Source: Thalassobellus sp050294475 (GTDB lineage Bacteria > Bacteroidota > Bacteroidia > Flavobacteriales > Flavobacteriaceae). Taken from it: a stretch of DNA of 64,000 nucleotides. Each line of letters opens with the position of its first letter. Within the stretch, counting starts at the first letter, position 1. Made by a program: the position numbers and the translations under genes. A model generated the notes under the pieces. That model was not told the origin of the DNA. It searched no databases and worked only from the letters and a program-made list of their open reading frames with translations. Positions 50,006-58,601 of the stretch are shown here, one piece after another. Where the stretch lies: assembly GCA_050294475.1 (NCBI GenBank), contig JBNKOE010000016.1, positions 25,320 through 89,319 on the forward strand. The letters run 5' to 3'.

Positions 50006-50866
50006 ATGATTACACAAGAACAATTTGATAGCGAAGTAAAAATGATAATTGCAAATGCAATTAGAGAAGATGTTGGAGATGGCGATCATAGTTCATTAGC
50101 TTGTATACCCGAAAATGCTAGAGGGAGAGCTAAACTATTGGTGAAAGACAAAGGCATTATTGGAGGTGTTAATTTTGCTAAAAAAGTTTTTGCTTATGTT
50201 GATAAAAGATTAAAAATAGATGTGCTAATAGAAGACGGTACAGAAGTAACTTATGGTGATATTGTTATGTATGTTGAAGGACCTTCTCAGTCTATCTTAA
50301 AAGCTGAACGTACTGTTTTAAATGCTATGCAACGTATGAGTGCTATTGCTACTAAAACAAGAATGTTTGTAGATTTATTAAAAGGTACTAAAACCAGAAT
50401 TTTAGATACTCGTAAAACAACTCCAGGTATTCGTGTTTTAGAAAAATGGGCTGTAAAAATTGGAGGAGGAGAAAATCATAGATTTGCTTTATATGATATG
50501 ATTATGTTAAAAGATAATCATATAGATTTTGCTGGTGGCATTACTAAGGCTATAGATATGGCTAAAGAATATTTGACTGAAACTGGTAAAAATCTAGATA
50601 TTATGGTTGAAGCCAGAAATTTAAGTGAAGTTGAAGAGATTTTGAAAAGTGATGGTGTTTACAGAATTTTAATTGATAATTTTGATTATGAAGACACAAG
50701 AAAAGCTGTAAAGCTTATAGGAAATAAGTGTCTTACTGAGTCTTCAGGAAATATTAATGAAGCAACAATACGTCATTATGCTGAATGTGGTGTAAACTAT
50801 ATTTCTTGTGGTGCTTTAACGCATTCTGTTCATAATATGGACTTAAGTTTAAAAGCAGTTAAATAA
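50006..50866 (+). CDS. nadC: Nicotinate-nucleotide pyrophosphorylase (carboxylating), 286 aa
   Basis: Quinolinate phosphoribosyltransferase makes nicotinate mononucleotide from quinolinate and PRPP in NAD synthesis. Typical blocks are IREDVGDGDHSSLACIPE, AERTVLNAMQRMSAIATKTR, ILDTRKTTPGIRVLEKWAV with the conserved phosphate-binding residues, KIGGGENHRFALYDMIMLKD and IMVEARNLSEVEEIL. The C-terminal INEATIRHYAECGVNYISCG completes the barrel. Length is normal. It is 77 bases upstream of a BrkB gene that has its own -7 box, so it may be monocistronic. Confidence 0.96.
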   Translation: MITQEQFDSEVKMIIANAIREDVGDGDHSSLACIPENARGRAKLLVKDKGIIGGVNFAKKVFAYVDKRLKIDVLIEDGTEVTYGDIVMYVEGPSQSILKAERTVLNAMQRMSAIATKTRMFVDLLKGTKTRILDTRKTTPGIRVLEKWAVKIGGGENHRFALYDMIMLKDNHIDFAGGITKAIDMAKEYLTETGKNLDIMVEARNLSEVEEILKSDGVYRILIDNFDYEDTRKAVKLIGNKCLTESSGNINEATIRHYAECGVNYISCGALTHSVHNMDLSLKAVK

Positions 50867-50909
50867 TAACTTCAGAATAAGTAAATAACTGTATTACTCT
50901 TTATTTTAA

Positions 50910-50917
50910 TAACTTTG
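50910..50917 (+). promoter_or_regulatory. -7 box TAACTTTG upstream of the BrkB gene
   Basis: Exact TAnnTTTG located 26 bases before the ATG at 50944; the -33 region is weak. Confidence 0.5.
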
Positions 50918-50943
50918 CTGTAAATATTAAACGCAAATTATTA

Positions 50944-51885
50944 ATGACAAAACCTATTGAAGATAAGCTAGATAAAATTCCCGTAATTAATATCTTAGTT
51001 AGGTTTTTTAAGAAAATTAAATTACTTGGTCTTGAGGGATTGTCTTTTTATGATTTGCTAGAGCTATACATAACAGGTATTGTAAAAGGCGCATTAACAA
51101 CAAGGGCGAGTGCTATTGCTTTTAGTTTTTTTACTGCTTTATTTCCTTTTTTGTTATTTGTTTTAATAATTATTCCAGAAATACCTATAGATAATTTTCA
51201 GAAAGAATTTATGGATTTTTTGGAGTCTTTTTTACCACCAACAACTTCCGATTTTTTCTTTGAAAATATTTTTGAAAATATTGAAAATTCTCAAAGAGGT
51301 GGCTTATTGTCTTCGGTTTTTATTTTGTCAATAGCATTAATGGCAAATGGTGTTAACGCTGTGTTTTCAGGATTTGAAAATTCCTACCATGAGCAACTAA
51401 CACGTAATGTTATTAAGCAATATTTATATGCTTTAGGTATTGCATTAATATTAGCGTTTTTACTTATTATAACGATTGCTGTTTTAGGGTATTTTCAAAT
51501 TTATGTTGTTGATGGGGTTATGGATGCTTTGCAAACAAGAGGTTATGAAACAGGTGAGCAGAGTGTTATTTGGACAGATGTTGCCAAATATGTGTTCTTT
51601 GTAATTATGGTGTATTTAGCAACAGCAACTTTATATTATTTTGGAACTAAAGAAGGCAGGCTTTCCAATTTCTTTTCAGTGGGAGCTTTGTTTACTACAT
51701 TTCTAATTATTTTGTCGTCTTATTTGTTCGGATTGTATATTGAGAATTTTTCACAATACAATAAACTATACGGATCTATTGGAGCGCTCTTAATTTTATT
51801 GTTTTATTTATGGCTTAACGCTAATATTTTATTGTTAGGTTACGAATTAAATGCATCTTTGAATAAACTACGAAAAAGAAGCTAG
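50944..51885 (+). CDS. YihY/BrkB-family inner-membrane protein, 313 aa
   Basis: This is a multipass membrane protein of the YihY/virulence-factor BrkB family. About six hydrophobic segments are visible, starting with AIAFSFFTALFPFLLFVLII and including YLYALGIALILAFLLIITIA and FVIIMVYLATATLYYFG. The signature GALTTRASAIAFSFFTALFP near residue 50 and the end GSIGALLILLFYLWLNANIL, then LLGYELNASL, are typical. The family was once called ribonuclease BN by mistake; its real function is not settled. It is 3 bases upstream of priA and probably co-transcribed. Confidence 0.92.
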   Translation: MTKPIEDKLDKIPVINILVRFFKKIKLLGLEGLSFYDLLELYITGIVKGALTTRASAIAFSFFTALFPFLLFVLIIIPEIPIDNFQKEFMDFLESFLPPTTSDFFFENIFENIENSQRGGLLSSVFILSIALMANGVNAVFSGFENSYHEQLTRNVIKQYLYALGIALILAFLLIITIAVLGYFQIYVVDGVMDALQTRGYETGEQSVIWTDVAKYVFFVIMVYLATATLYYFGTKEGRLSNFFSVGALFTTFLIILSSYLFGLYIENFSQYNKLYGSIGALLILLFYLWLNANILLLGYELNASLNKLRKRS

Positions 51886-51888
51886 TTT

Positions 51889-54342
51889 ATGCAGTATTTT
51901 ATAGATGTTATAATCCCTATTCCGCTTAAAAGGCTATTTACTTATAGCATTTCAGCTTCCGAAGCTGAATTTTTAAAACCAGGTATGCGTGTTGCAGTTC
52001 CTTTTGGGAAATCTAAAATATACACCGGTATTGTTTTTAGCATTCATAATGATGCACCAACGGCTTATGAAGCTAAAGATATTCAGCAAATTTTAGATGA
52101 AACACCTGTTGTAAATTCTAAGCAACTTCAATTGTGGCAATGGGTAGCTAATTACTATATGTGTACTATGGGAGATGTTATGAGAGCAGCTTTACCTAGT
52201 GGTTTTATTTTAGAAAGTGAAACAGTAATTACTAGAAGTAATCTTAAAACAATAGATGAATCTGTTTTAAAGGACGATGAATTTTTAGTTTATGAAGCGC
52301 TAGAGCATCAATCATCATTAAAAATTCATGATATTTCTAATATTCTTGATAAAAAGAATGTGTTGCCAGTAATTAAGAGACTTATAGAAAAAGAAGCTAT
52401 TTCGGTAGAAGAAGAGGTTTATGAAAAATATAAGCCAAAGTTAGTTAGATATGTGAAATTGCATACTAATTATTCTTCAGAAGAAGCATTGAATAATTTG
52501 CTAGCTGATTTAGATAGAGCACCAAAACAAAGAAAAGTTGTAATGACTTTGTTTATGATTTCTGCTAGAAATAAAAAACCAGTAAAAGTTTCTGATTTGT
52601 CGAATGAAAGTGATGCGTCTTCATCTATTATAAAAGCATTGATAGATAAAGGTGTTTTAGAAGAATATCATATTCAAACAGATCGAGTACAATATTCGGG
52701 AGACAATAATGAAGCTACAAAACATCTAAACACATATCAAGAAATAGCTTTAAAAGAAGTAAAAGAATCTTTTAAAACGCATAATGTTTCATTGTTGCAT
52801 GGTGTTACTTCATCTGGTAAAACAGAAGTATATGTAAAACTTATTGAAGATACTATACGTCAAGATAAGCAAGTTTTGTATTTATTACCAGAAATTGCAC
52901 TTACTACACAGTTGGTTTCTAGACTTCAAAATTATTTTGGAGAACAAGTAGCTGTTTTTCATTCTAAATACTCGTCACATGAACGTGTTGAGGTTTGGAA
53001 TAATGTTTTAGATTATTCAGTAAAAGCGAAAATAGTAATAGGTGCGCGTTCGTCTATCTTTTTGCCATTTGATAATTTGGGATTGATTATAGTAGACGAA
53101 GAGCACGAACAGTCATTTAAGCAATTTGATCCTGCGCCACGTTATCACGCACGAGATACTGCAATTGTGTTGGCTTATATGCATGAGGCAAAAATACTTT
53201 TAGGCTCAGCAACACCTAGTTTAGAAAGCTATTTTAATGCGAAACAAAATAAATATGGTTTTGTTGAATTGATGCATCGTTTTAATGATGTATTAATGCC
53301 AGATATTGAATTAGTTGATATTAAAGATAAGCTCAAAAAGAAGCTTATGAAAGGGCATTTTAGTGATCGTCTTATTGGTGAAATGACAGAAACTTTAGCG
53401 GAAGGACATCAAATTATATTGTTTCAAAATAGACGCGGATTTTCTCCAATTGTTGAATGCAATACTTGTGGCGTATCTCCACAATGTCCAAATTGCGATG
53501 TAAGTTTAACGTATCATCAATATAGAAATCAGTTACGTTGTCATTATTGTGGTTATGTTGAAGCCATGTTGAAGGCTTGTAAAGCTTGTGGAAGTAATGA
53601 TCTTGATAGTAAAGGTTTTGGTACCGAACAAATAGAAGCAGAGGCGAAATTGTTATTTCCAGATTATAACGTTGCTAGAATGGATTTAGATACCACGCGA
53701 GGAAAATATGGTTATGAAAAAATTATTACAGCACTTGAGCAGCAAGAAATTGATATTTTAGTTGGTACACAAATGTTAACTAAAGGCTTAGATTTTAGGA
53801 ATGTAAAATTTGTTGGTATTATGAATGCTGATAATATGCTAAACTTTCCAGATTTTAGAGCGCATGAACGAAGTTTTCAACTCATGTTGCAAGTTGCAGG
53901 TAGGGCAGGACGTACTGAAGAACGCGGAAAGGTTTTAATTCAAACGTATAATCCGTATCATAATATATTGCAACAAGTGTCTACCAATAATTATATAGAT
54001 ATGTTTAACGAACAAATGAACGATCGTTATAATTTTAAGTATCCGCCAATTTATAAGCAAATAAAGATTACTTTAAAACATAAAGATTATAATAGGGTAG
54101 AGATGGCTTCTATTTGGTTTGCTAAATCGTTACGACAAGTTTTTGCCGATTTTGTTTTAGGGCCAGAGTCGCCACCTGTGGCTAGAATTAGAAATCAGTT
54201 TCATAAAAACATTTTGGTGAAGATTCCTAAAAAGCAATCCTTATCAAAAACAAAAGAAGCTATTGAAAAAATAAACAACAGCTTCTTTTGTATAAAGGAT
54301 TTTCGGTCAGTTAAAGTAATTTTAAATGTCGATAACTATTAG
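51889..54342 (+). CDS. priA: Primosomal protein N' (replication restart helicase), 817 aa
   Basis: PriA is a 3'-5' DNA helicase that reloads the replisome at stalled forks. The N-terminal DNA-binding domain covers residues 1-110 (FIDVIIPIPLKRLFTYSI). Walker A is LHGVTSSGKTEVYVKLI, Walker B is LIIVDEEHEQSFKQFDPAPR, and the motif LLGSATPSLESYF follows. The zinc-binding insertion has eight cysteines in four pairs: CNTCGVSPQCPNCD, then CHYCGY and CKACGSND. Helicase motifs V and VI are LVGTQMLTKGLDFRNVKFV and QVAGRAGRTEERGKVLIQTY. All motifs are intact and length is slightly above E. coli PriA (732). It follows the BrkB gene by 3 bases. Confidence 0.97.
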   Translation: MQYFIDVIIPIPLKRLFTYSISASEAEFLKPGMRVAVPFGKSKIYTGIVFSIHNDAPTAYEAKDIQQILDETPVVNSKQLQLWQWVANYYMCTMGDVMRAALPSGFILESETVITRSNLKTIDESVLKDDEFLVYEALEHQSSLKIHDISNILDKKNVLPVIKRLIEKEAISVEEEVYEKYKPKLVRYVKLHTNYSSEEALNNLLADLDRAPKQRKVVMTLFMISARNKKPVKVSDLSNESDASSSIIKALIDKGVLEEYHIQTDRVQYSGDNNEATKHLNTYQEIALKEVKESFKTHNVSLLHGVTSSGKTEVYVKLIEDTIRQDKQVLYLLPEIALTTQLVSRLQNYFGEQVAVFHSKYSSHERVEVWNNVLDYSVKAKIVIGARSSIFLPFDNLGLIIVDEEHEQSFKQFDPAPRYHARDTAIVLAYMHEAKILLGSATPSLESYFNAKQNKYGFVELMHRFNDVLMPDIELVDIKDKLKKKLMKGHFSDRLIGEMTETLAEGHQIILFQNRRGFSPIVECNTCGVSPQCPNCDVSLTYHQYRNQLRCHYCGYVEAMLKACKACGSNDLDSKGFGTEQIEAEAKLLFPDYNVARMDLDTTRGKYGYEKIITALEQQEIDILVGTQMLTKGLDFRNVKFVGIMNADNMLNFPDFRAHERSFQLMLQVAGRAGRTEERGKVLIQTYNPYHNILQQVSTNNYIDMFNEQMNDRYNFKYPPIYKQIKITLKHKDYNRVEMASIWFAKSLRQVFADFVLGPESPPVARIRNQFHKNILVKIPKKQSLSKTKEAIEKINNSFFCIKDFRSVKVILNVDNY

Positions 54343-54364
54343 TTAGTTTTAGTTGTTTTTTTGC

Positions 54365-55060
54365 TTAAATATTATTTAGAGCATCAACTAGTTGGGTTTT
54401 TTTATTTCTACTTAAAGGAATTTCGTAAGTGCCAACTTCAACATTTTTACTGTTAAATCTGTCAATCTTATCAAGATTTACAATATAAGATTTATGAATT
54501 CTTAAAAACTTGCCTTCAGGTAATTCAGCTTCAAAAGATTTCATAGTAGATAATACTACTAAACTATTTTCTTCTGTAACTAGTTTAACATAATCGCCAA
54601 GTGCTTCAATCCATTTAATATCTTTAATGTAAACTTTACGTTTTTTAAGATTACTTTTCACAAAAATATGTTCTCCTTCTTCTTCGTTAAAATCTAAAGT
54701 CAATTTATGTTGTTCTAAGGCTTTATCTACAGAAGTATTAAAACGTTCTCTTGTAATTGGTTTGTGTAAGTAATCTGTAGCGTCGTAATTAAATGCTTTA
54801 AAAGCATATTCTGTTTTGCCGGTTACAAAAATAATTTGAGGTTTGTTGTTTAATACGTCTAAAAGTTCAAATCCATTTAGCACTGGCATTTCAATGTCTA
54901 AAAAAATCAAATCAACTTGATGCGTATTTAAACCATTCTTTGTTTCTAGAGCACTACTGTACTCTGCTATTAAGTTAAGCGAGGGGTGGTTCTCTACGAG
55001 CTTAACAATAGAGAGACGTTGTATTGCTGAATCGTCTACTACTACACAGTTTAAAGTCAT
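54365..55060 (-). CDS. LytTR-type response regulator, 231 aa
   Basis: This is a two-component response regulator. The receiver domain has NCVVVDDSAIQRLSIVKLVE, phospho-acceptor Asp55 in LIFLDIEMPVLNGFELL, and the conserved Thr and Lys in VTGKTEYAFKAFNYDATDYL, HKPI. The C-terminal 100 residues are a LytTR DNA-binding domain (FVKSNLKKRKVYIKDIKWIE and EGKFLRIHKSYIVNLDKIDR). The frame extends upstream to 55102, but the ATG at 55060 (MTLNCVVVDDS) is where family similarity starts. No histidine kinase gene is adjacent, so the partner is encoded elsewhere. Targets are unknown. Confidence 0.93.
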   Translation of the reverse strand: MTLNCVVVDDSAIQRLSIVKLVENHPSLNLIAEYSSALETKNGLNTHQVDLIFLDIEMPVLNGFELLDVLNNKPQIIFVTGKTEYAFKAFNYDATDYLHKPITRERFNTSVDKALEQHKLTLDFNEEEGEHIFVKSNLKKRKVYIKDIKWIEALGDYVKLVTEENSLVVLSTMKSFEAELPEGKFLRIHKSYIVNLDKIDRFNSKNVEVGTYEIPLSRNKKTQLVDALNNI

Positions 55061-55278
55061 AACATTTATATTATTTCGGTTAAGATATCGACAATAGTAC
55101 AAAAAATTCGGCTAAAAACCAAAAATCATCGTTTAAATGCATCAATTAACAAAATTTTAACATTTTAAATGGTTTATTTAACTGTTCAAATATATTGTTT
55201 AACTGCATACTTTGATAATTATTTTATTATAAAATATTAACAATGTGAAATGATTATAAATTTAAGGTGTGTTTATAG

Positions 55279-55309
55279 TTGTTTTATATATATGTATTTA
55301 CTACTTTTG
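55279..55309 (+). promoter_or_regulatory. Promoter of the rpsF-rpsR-rplI operon
   Basis: TTG at 55279-55281, a 20-base spacer and TACTTTTG at 55302-55309 (exact TAnnTTTG) precede rpsF. The predicted RNA start falls near 55315, so translation must begin at 55341 and not at upstream codons. Confidence 0.75.
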
Positions 55310-55340
55310 CACCCAATTTTTAACAATAAACACGATTTTT

Positions 55341-55679
55341 ATGAATCATTATGAAACTGTTTTCATCTTAAATCCCGTTTTATCTGAAGATCAGATAAAG
55401 GAAACAGTAAAGAAATACGAAGATTTTCTTGTTTCTAACGGCGCTAAGATGGTATCAAAAGAAGATTGGGGACTAAAAAAATTAGCTTACCCAATTCAAA
55501 ACAAGAAAAGTGGCTTCTATCACTTATTTGAGTACACCGTTGATGGTGAAGTAATTAATGCTTTAGAAGTAGAGTTTAGACGTGATGAGCGTTTTATGCG
55601 TTATTTAACTGTTGCGTTAGATAAACATGCTATTTCATGGGCAGAGAGAAGAAGAGTTAAACTTAAACAAAAAGCTTAA
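55341..55679 (+). CDS. rpsF: 30S ribosomal protein bS6, 112 aa
   Basis: bS6 is a protein of the small-subunit platform, next to bS18. The sequence MNHYETVFILNPVLSEDQIK, then WGLKKLAYPIQNKKSGFYHL and FRRDERFMRYLTVALDKHA is diagnostic. The frame is open upstream to 55269, but the promoter at 55279-55309 and the family start place the ATG at 55341. It is 2 bases before rpsR, and the order S6-S18-L9 is the common operon. In Bacteroidota bS6, bS18 and bS21 are reported to cover the anti-Shine-Dalgarno end of 16S rRNA, which explains the poor Shine-Dalgarno use seen across this window. Confidence 0.97.
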   Translation: MNHYETVFILNPVLSEDQIKETVKKYEDFLVSNGAKMVSKEDWGLKKLAYPIQNKKSGFYHLFEYTVDGEVINALEVEFRRDERFMRYLTVALDKHAISWAERRRVKLKQKA

Positions 55680-55681
55680 TT

Positions 55682-55978
55682 ATGTCATCAATAGAACAAC
55701 AATCTAAAGGAAAAAAAGACGGAGAAATTAGATATTTAACTCCGCTTAACATCGATACTAATAAGGCTAAGAAATATTGTATGTTTCAAAAGTCTGGAAT
55801 TAAGTATGTAGATTACAAAGATCCAGATTTTTTAATGCGCTTTATAAACGAACAAGGTAAAATTTTACCAAGACGTTTAACAGGTACATCATTAAAGTAT
55901 CAAAGAAAAGTTGCCGTTGCTGTAAAAAGAGCGCGTCACTTAGCTTTAATGCCTTATGTAGCAGATTTATTAAAATAA
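55682..55978 (+). CDS. rpsR: 30S ribosomal protein bS18, 98 aa
   Basis: bS18 binds next to bS6 on the platform. The core IRYLTPLNIDTNKAKKYCMF, then DFLMRFINEQGKILPRRLT, GTSLKYQRKVAVAVKRARHL and ALMPYVADLLK is clear. It is longer than the E. coli protein (75 aa) by an N-terminal extension MSSIEQQSKGKKDGE, which is common in Bacteroidota. The extension is lysine-rich and disordered. It lies 2 bases after rpsF and 13 bases before rplI, all in one transcript. Confidence 0.97.
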   Translation: MSSIEQQSKGKKDGEIRYLTPLNIDTNKAKKYCMFQKSGIKYVDYKDPDFLMRFINEQGKILPRRLTGTSLKYQRKVAVAVKRARHLALMPYVADLLK

Positions 55979-55991
55979 AATACCGATAACA

Positions 55992-56438
55992 ATGGAACTT
56001 ATATTAAAACAAGACGTTGAAAATTTAGGATTTAAAGACGATGTTGTAACAGTTAAGAACGGTTATGGTAGAAACTTTTTAATTCCTCAAGGACAAGCTA
56101 TATTAGCTACAGTATCTGCAAAGAAAGTATTGGCAGAAAACTTAAAGCAAAGAGCTTTTAAAGAAAAGAAAATAGTTGATGATGCTAATAAAATTGCTGA
56201 AGCTTTAAAAGCTTTAGAAATTAAAATATCTGCTAAAGTAGGTACTGGAGACAAATTATTTGGATCTGTAAACAACATTGATGTTGCTGCTGCTTTAGAA
56301 AAAGAAGGTCAAGCTATCGATAAAAAATTCATCACAGTTACAACTGTTAAGCGTTTAGGTAAATATACTGCCGTAGTACGTTTACACAGAGAAGTGTCTG
56401 TAGATTTAGAGTTTGAGGTTATTGCACAAGCAAGCTAA
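55992..56438 (+). CDS. rplI: 50S ribosomal protein bL9, 148 aa
   Basis: bL9 is an elongated large-subunit protein near the L1 stalk. The N-domain MELILKQDVENLGFKDDVVT, then VKNGYGRNFLIPQGQAILAT matches exactly the family start, with the long central helix and a C-domain ISAKVGTGDKLFGSVNNIDV and AVVRLHREVSVDLEFEV. Length (148) equals that of E. coli L9 (149). It is the last gene before a strong terminator. No oddities. Confidence 0.97.
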   Translation: MELILKQDVENLGFKDDVVTVKNGYGRNFLIPQGQAILATVSAKKVLAENLKQRAFKEKKIVDDANKIAEALKALEIKISAKVGTGDKLFGSVNNIDVAAALEKEGQAIDKKFITVTTVKRLGKYTAVVRLHREVSVDLEFEVIAQAS

Positions 56439-56456
56439 TATCAAATGTTTTAGTAC

Positions 56457-56488
56457 AAAAGCCTCAACTTAGTTGGGGCTTTTTTTTA
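56457..56488 (+). terminator. Terminator of the rpsF-rpsR-rplI operon
   Basis: A 10-pair stem AAGCCTCAAC / GTTGGGGCTT (one G-T pair) with loop TTA and a run of eight T bases lies 20 bases after the rplI stop. Confidence 0.9.
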
Positions 56489-56537
56489 TTAAATTTATAT
56501 GATTTCCGTAAAAACGGAAATAAAAATTAAATTTTCA

Positions 56538-57005
56538 ATGAAATATAGTAGACTTACAAAAGAACAATTTGAAGAATTACATCAAGAGTTTATAAATTTT
56601 CTAGCAACACAATCTATTACAGCAGATGAGTGGGCAAATTTAAAAATAAATAAACCCGAAATGGCTGAAATGGAACTCGATGTTTTTAGCGATTTAATAT
56701 GGGAAGGCGCTTTAAATAAAGCAGAGTACTTAGAGCATTTTGCACCCAAACACATGTATTTATTTCGTTTAGGGGAAGAAAAAATGAATGCCATTGTAGT
56801 AAATGTAAAAAGTGATGTTGATATTACTACTAAAGAAGGTTATAATTGGTTGCGTGAAAATTTAATGGATGATAGTGTTGAGTTTTTACAAGCTGATAAA
56901 GATTACAGCGACGATAAAAATTTAGATAAATTTAAAATGATAGAACAAGGTGCTGTAATTACTAAAGGCGAATTGTTTAAGTATTTTGATAAGTTGATAA
57001 ATTAA
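56538..57005 (+). CDS. DUF6495-family protein, 155 aa
   Basis: This cytoplasmic protein is specific to Bacteroidota. The sequence MKYSRLTKEQFEELHQEFIN, then FLATQSITADEWANLKINKP and EMELDVFSDLIWEGALNKAE, matches DUF6495. The C-terminal half (NWLRENLMDDSVEFLQADKD and KFKMIEQGAVITKGELFKYF) is also conserved in the family. The frame extends to 56499, but family similarity starts at the ATG at 56538. There is no signal peptide and no enzymatic motif. It follows the ribosomal-protein terminator and precedes hisS, so its context is translation-related, but its function is unknown. Confidence 0.82.
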   Translation: MKYSRLTKEQFEELHQEFINFLATQSITADEWANLKINKPEMAEMELDVFSDLIWEGALNKAEYLEHFAPKHMYLFRLGEEKMNAIVVNVKSDVDITTKEGYNWLRENLMDDSVEFLQADKDYSDDKNLDKFKMIEQGAVITKGELFKYFDKLIN

Positions 57006-57009
57006 ATTT

Positions 57010-57035
57010 GTCATTCCTGAGTAGGCAGGAATCTA
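57010..57035. repeat. REP-like hairpin element (GTCATTCCTG motif)
   Basis: GTCATTCCTGAGTAGGCAGG followed by AATCT contains perfect arms ATTCCTG and CAGGAAT around AGTAGG. The style is similar to that of 6006-6031, both beginning GTCATT. It lies immediately after the DUF6495 stop. Confidence 0.55.
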
Positions 57036-57051
57036 TTCCAATTAAAACTAT

Positions 57052-57059
57052 TATTTTTG
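57052..57059 (+). promoter_or_regulatory. -7 box TATTTTTG upstream of hisS
   Basis: Exact TAnnTTTG about 93 bases before the hisS start; no -33 TTTG is seen at 19 bases. If used, the transcript has a leader that includes the CCCGT/ACGGG hairpin. Confidence 0.35.
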
Positions 57060-57132
57060 TCTTTCCACATTACACAATAACAAAGGTGTTAGTATGATGC
57101 GGATAGAATAGATAACAATCATTAAAAAGACA

Positions 57133-57146
57133 CCCGTTTTTACGGG
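57133..57146 (+). promoter_or_regulatory. Hairpin CCCGT-TTTT-ACGGG just before the hisS start
   Basis: A perfect 5-bp, G+C-rich stem with a T4 loop ends 6 bases before the ATG of hisS. This would sit in the ribosome-binding zone and could slow or gate translation. Confidence 0.4.
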
Positions 57147-57152
57147 CATATT

Positions 57153-58523
57153 ATGGCTCAAAAACCAAGCATTCCTAAAGGAACTAGAGATTTTAACCCA
57201 GAACAAGTAGCTAAGCGTAATTATATATTTAATACCATTCGTGGCGCTTTTAAAACGTTTGGATTTCAACCTATTGAAACACCAAGTTTTGAAAACTCAG
57301 AGACTTTAATGGGAAAATATGGTGATGAAGGAGATCGATTGATTTTTAAGATTTTGAATTCTGGGGATTATTTGTCTAAAGCAAATCAGGAAGCTTATAA
57401 CGAAAAAGATTCTACTAAGTTAACTTCTAGTATTTCAGAAAAAGCCCTTCGCTACGATTTAACCGTACCATTCGCCCGTTACGTTGTGCAACACCAAAAC
57501 GAAATCGAATTTCCATTCAAACGTTATCAAATACAACCTGTTTGGCGTGCTGATAGACCTCAGAAAGGTCGTTTTAGAGAGTTTTATCAATGTGATGCCG
57601 ATGTTGTTGGAAGTAAATCGTTATGGCAAGAGGTGGAGTTTATACAGTTATACGACACGGTGTTTTCTGCTTTAAAACTAGAAGGTGTAACTATTAAAAT
57701 TAATAATAGAAAAATACTATCTGGAATTGCTGAAGTTATTGGTGCGAGTGATAAACTAATCGATTTTACAGTAGCATTAGATAAGTTAGATAAAATAGGT
57801 GAGGAGAAGGTTAAAGAAGAAATGCTTAGTAAAGGTATTTCTGAAGATGGGATTTCTAAACTACAACCTTTATTTACCTTATCGGGTTCTTTTGAATCTC
57901 AAATAGAAAGTTTAAAAGCTATACTATCTTCTTCTGAAGAAGGACAAAAAGGTATTGAAGAATTAGCCTTTATAAATACAGCTATTACAGAGTTAGGTTT
58001 AACAACGGCAACTTTACAATTAGATGTAACCTTAGCACGTGGTTTAAACTACTATACAGGTGCTATTTTTGAAGTTTCGGCACCAGAAAACGTAAAAATG
58101 GGCTCTATTGGTGGCGGTGGACGTTATGATGATTTAACAGGCATTTTTGGAATGAAAGATGTGAGTGGTGTTGGTATTAGTTTTGGTTTAGACCGTATTT
58201 ATTTAGTTCTTGAAGAGTTAGGATTATTTCCTGAAACAATTGCTAAAAATATTGAGGTGTTATTCATTAATTTTGGAGATAAAGAAGCCTTATTTAGTTT
58301 AAAAGCCATAAAACAATTAAGACTACAAGGTGTTAATGTTGAATTATATCCTGATGCTGCAAAAATGAAAAAGCAAATGAATCATGCAAATAAGCGTGCT
58401 ATTCCGTTTGTAGTTTTAGTGGGCGATCAAGAAATAGAATCGAATACATATACTTTAAAGAATATGGTTTCTGGTGAACAATTAAAAGTATCTTTAGAAG
58501 AGTTAATAGCAAAAGTAAAATAA
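57153..58523 (+). CDS. hisS: Histidyl-tRNA synthetase, 456 aa
   Basis: The class II synthetase charges tRNA-His. Motifs are SIPKGTRDFNPEQVAKRNYI at the start, YDLTVPFARYVVQHQNEIEF, motif 2 YQIQPVWRADRPQKGRFREF with YQCDAD, and the histidine-binding ARGLNYYTGAIFEV with GGGRYDDL. The anticodon-binding domain begins near residue 365 (NIEVLFINFGDKEALFSLKA). Length is typical for bacterial HisS. A hairpin directly before the start codon is notable. The gene ends opposite a T9SS gene with a shared spacer. Confidence 0.97.
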   Translation: MAQKPSIPKGTRDFNPEQVAKRNYIFNTIRGAFKTFGFQPIETPSFENSETLMGKYGDEGDRLIFKILNSGDYLSKANQEAYNEKDSTKLTSSISEKALRYDLTVPFARYVVQHQNEIEFPFKRYQIQPVWRADRPQKGRFREFYQCDADVVGSKSLWQEVEFIQLYDTVFSALKLEGVTIKINNRKILSGIAEVIGASDKLIDFTVALDKLDKIGEEKVKEEMLSKGISEDGISKLQPLFTLSGSFESQIESLKAILSSSEEGQKGIEELAFINTAITELGLTTATLQLDVTLARGLNYYTGAIFEVSAPENVKMGSIGGGGRYDDLTGIFGMKDVSGVGISFGLDRIYLVLEELGLFPETIAKNIEVLFINFGDKEALFSLKAIKQLRLQGVNVELYPDAAKMKKQMNHANKRAIPFVVLVGDQEIESNTYTLKNMVSGEQLKVSLEELIAKVK

Positions 58524-58551
58524 AAAAGTCCTGAACGTTAATTCAGGACTT
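58523..58551 (-). terminator. Hairpin between hisS and the large T9SS gene
   Basis: Stem AAGTCCTGAA / TTCAGGACTT with loop CGTTAA (about 10 pairs). The T-run is found only on the minus strand, so it best fits termination of the large minus-strand gene whose stop is at 58602; it starts directly at the hisS stop. Confidence 0.75.
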
Positions 58552-58601
58552 GAAGTGAAATTAAATTAATAGTAGATTTGGGGACAAATGATTAACTCAA
58601 T

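Noticed and set aside
55269..55340. 24-residue N-terminal extension of bS6
   Set aside because: The predicted promoter lies inside this stretch and bS6 begins at MNHYETVF.
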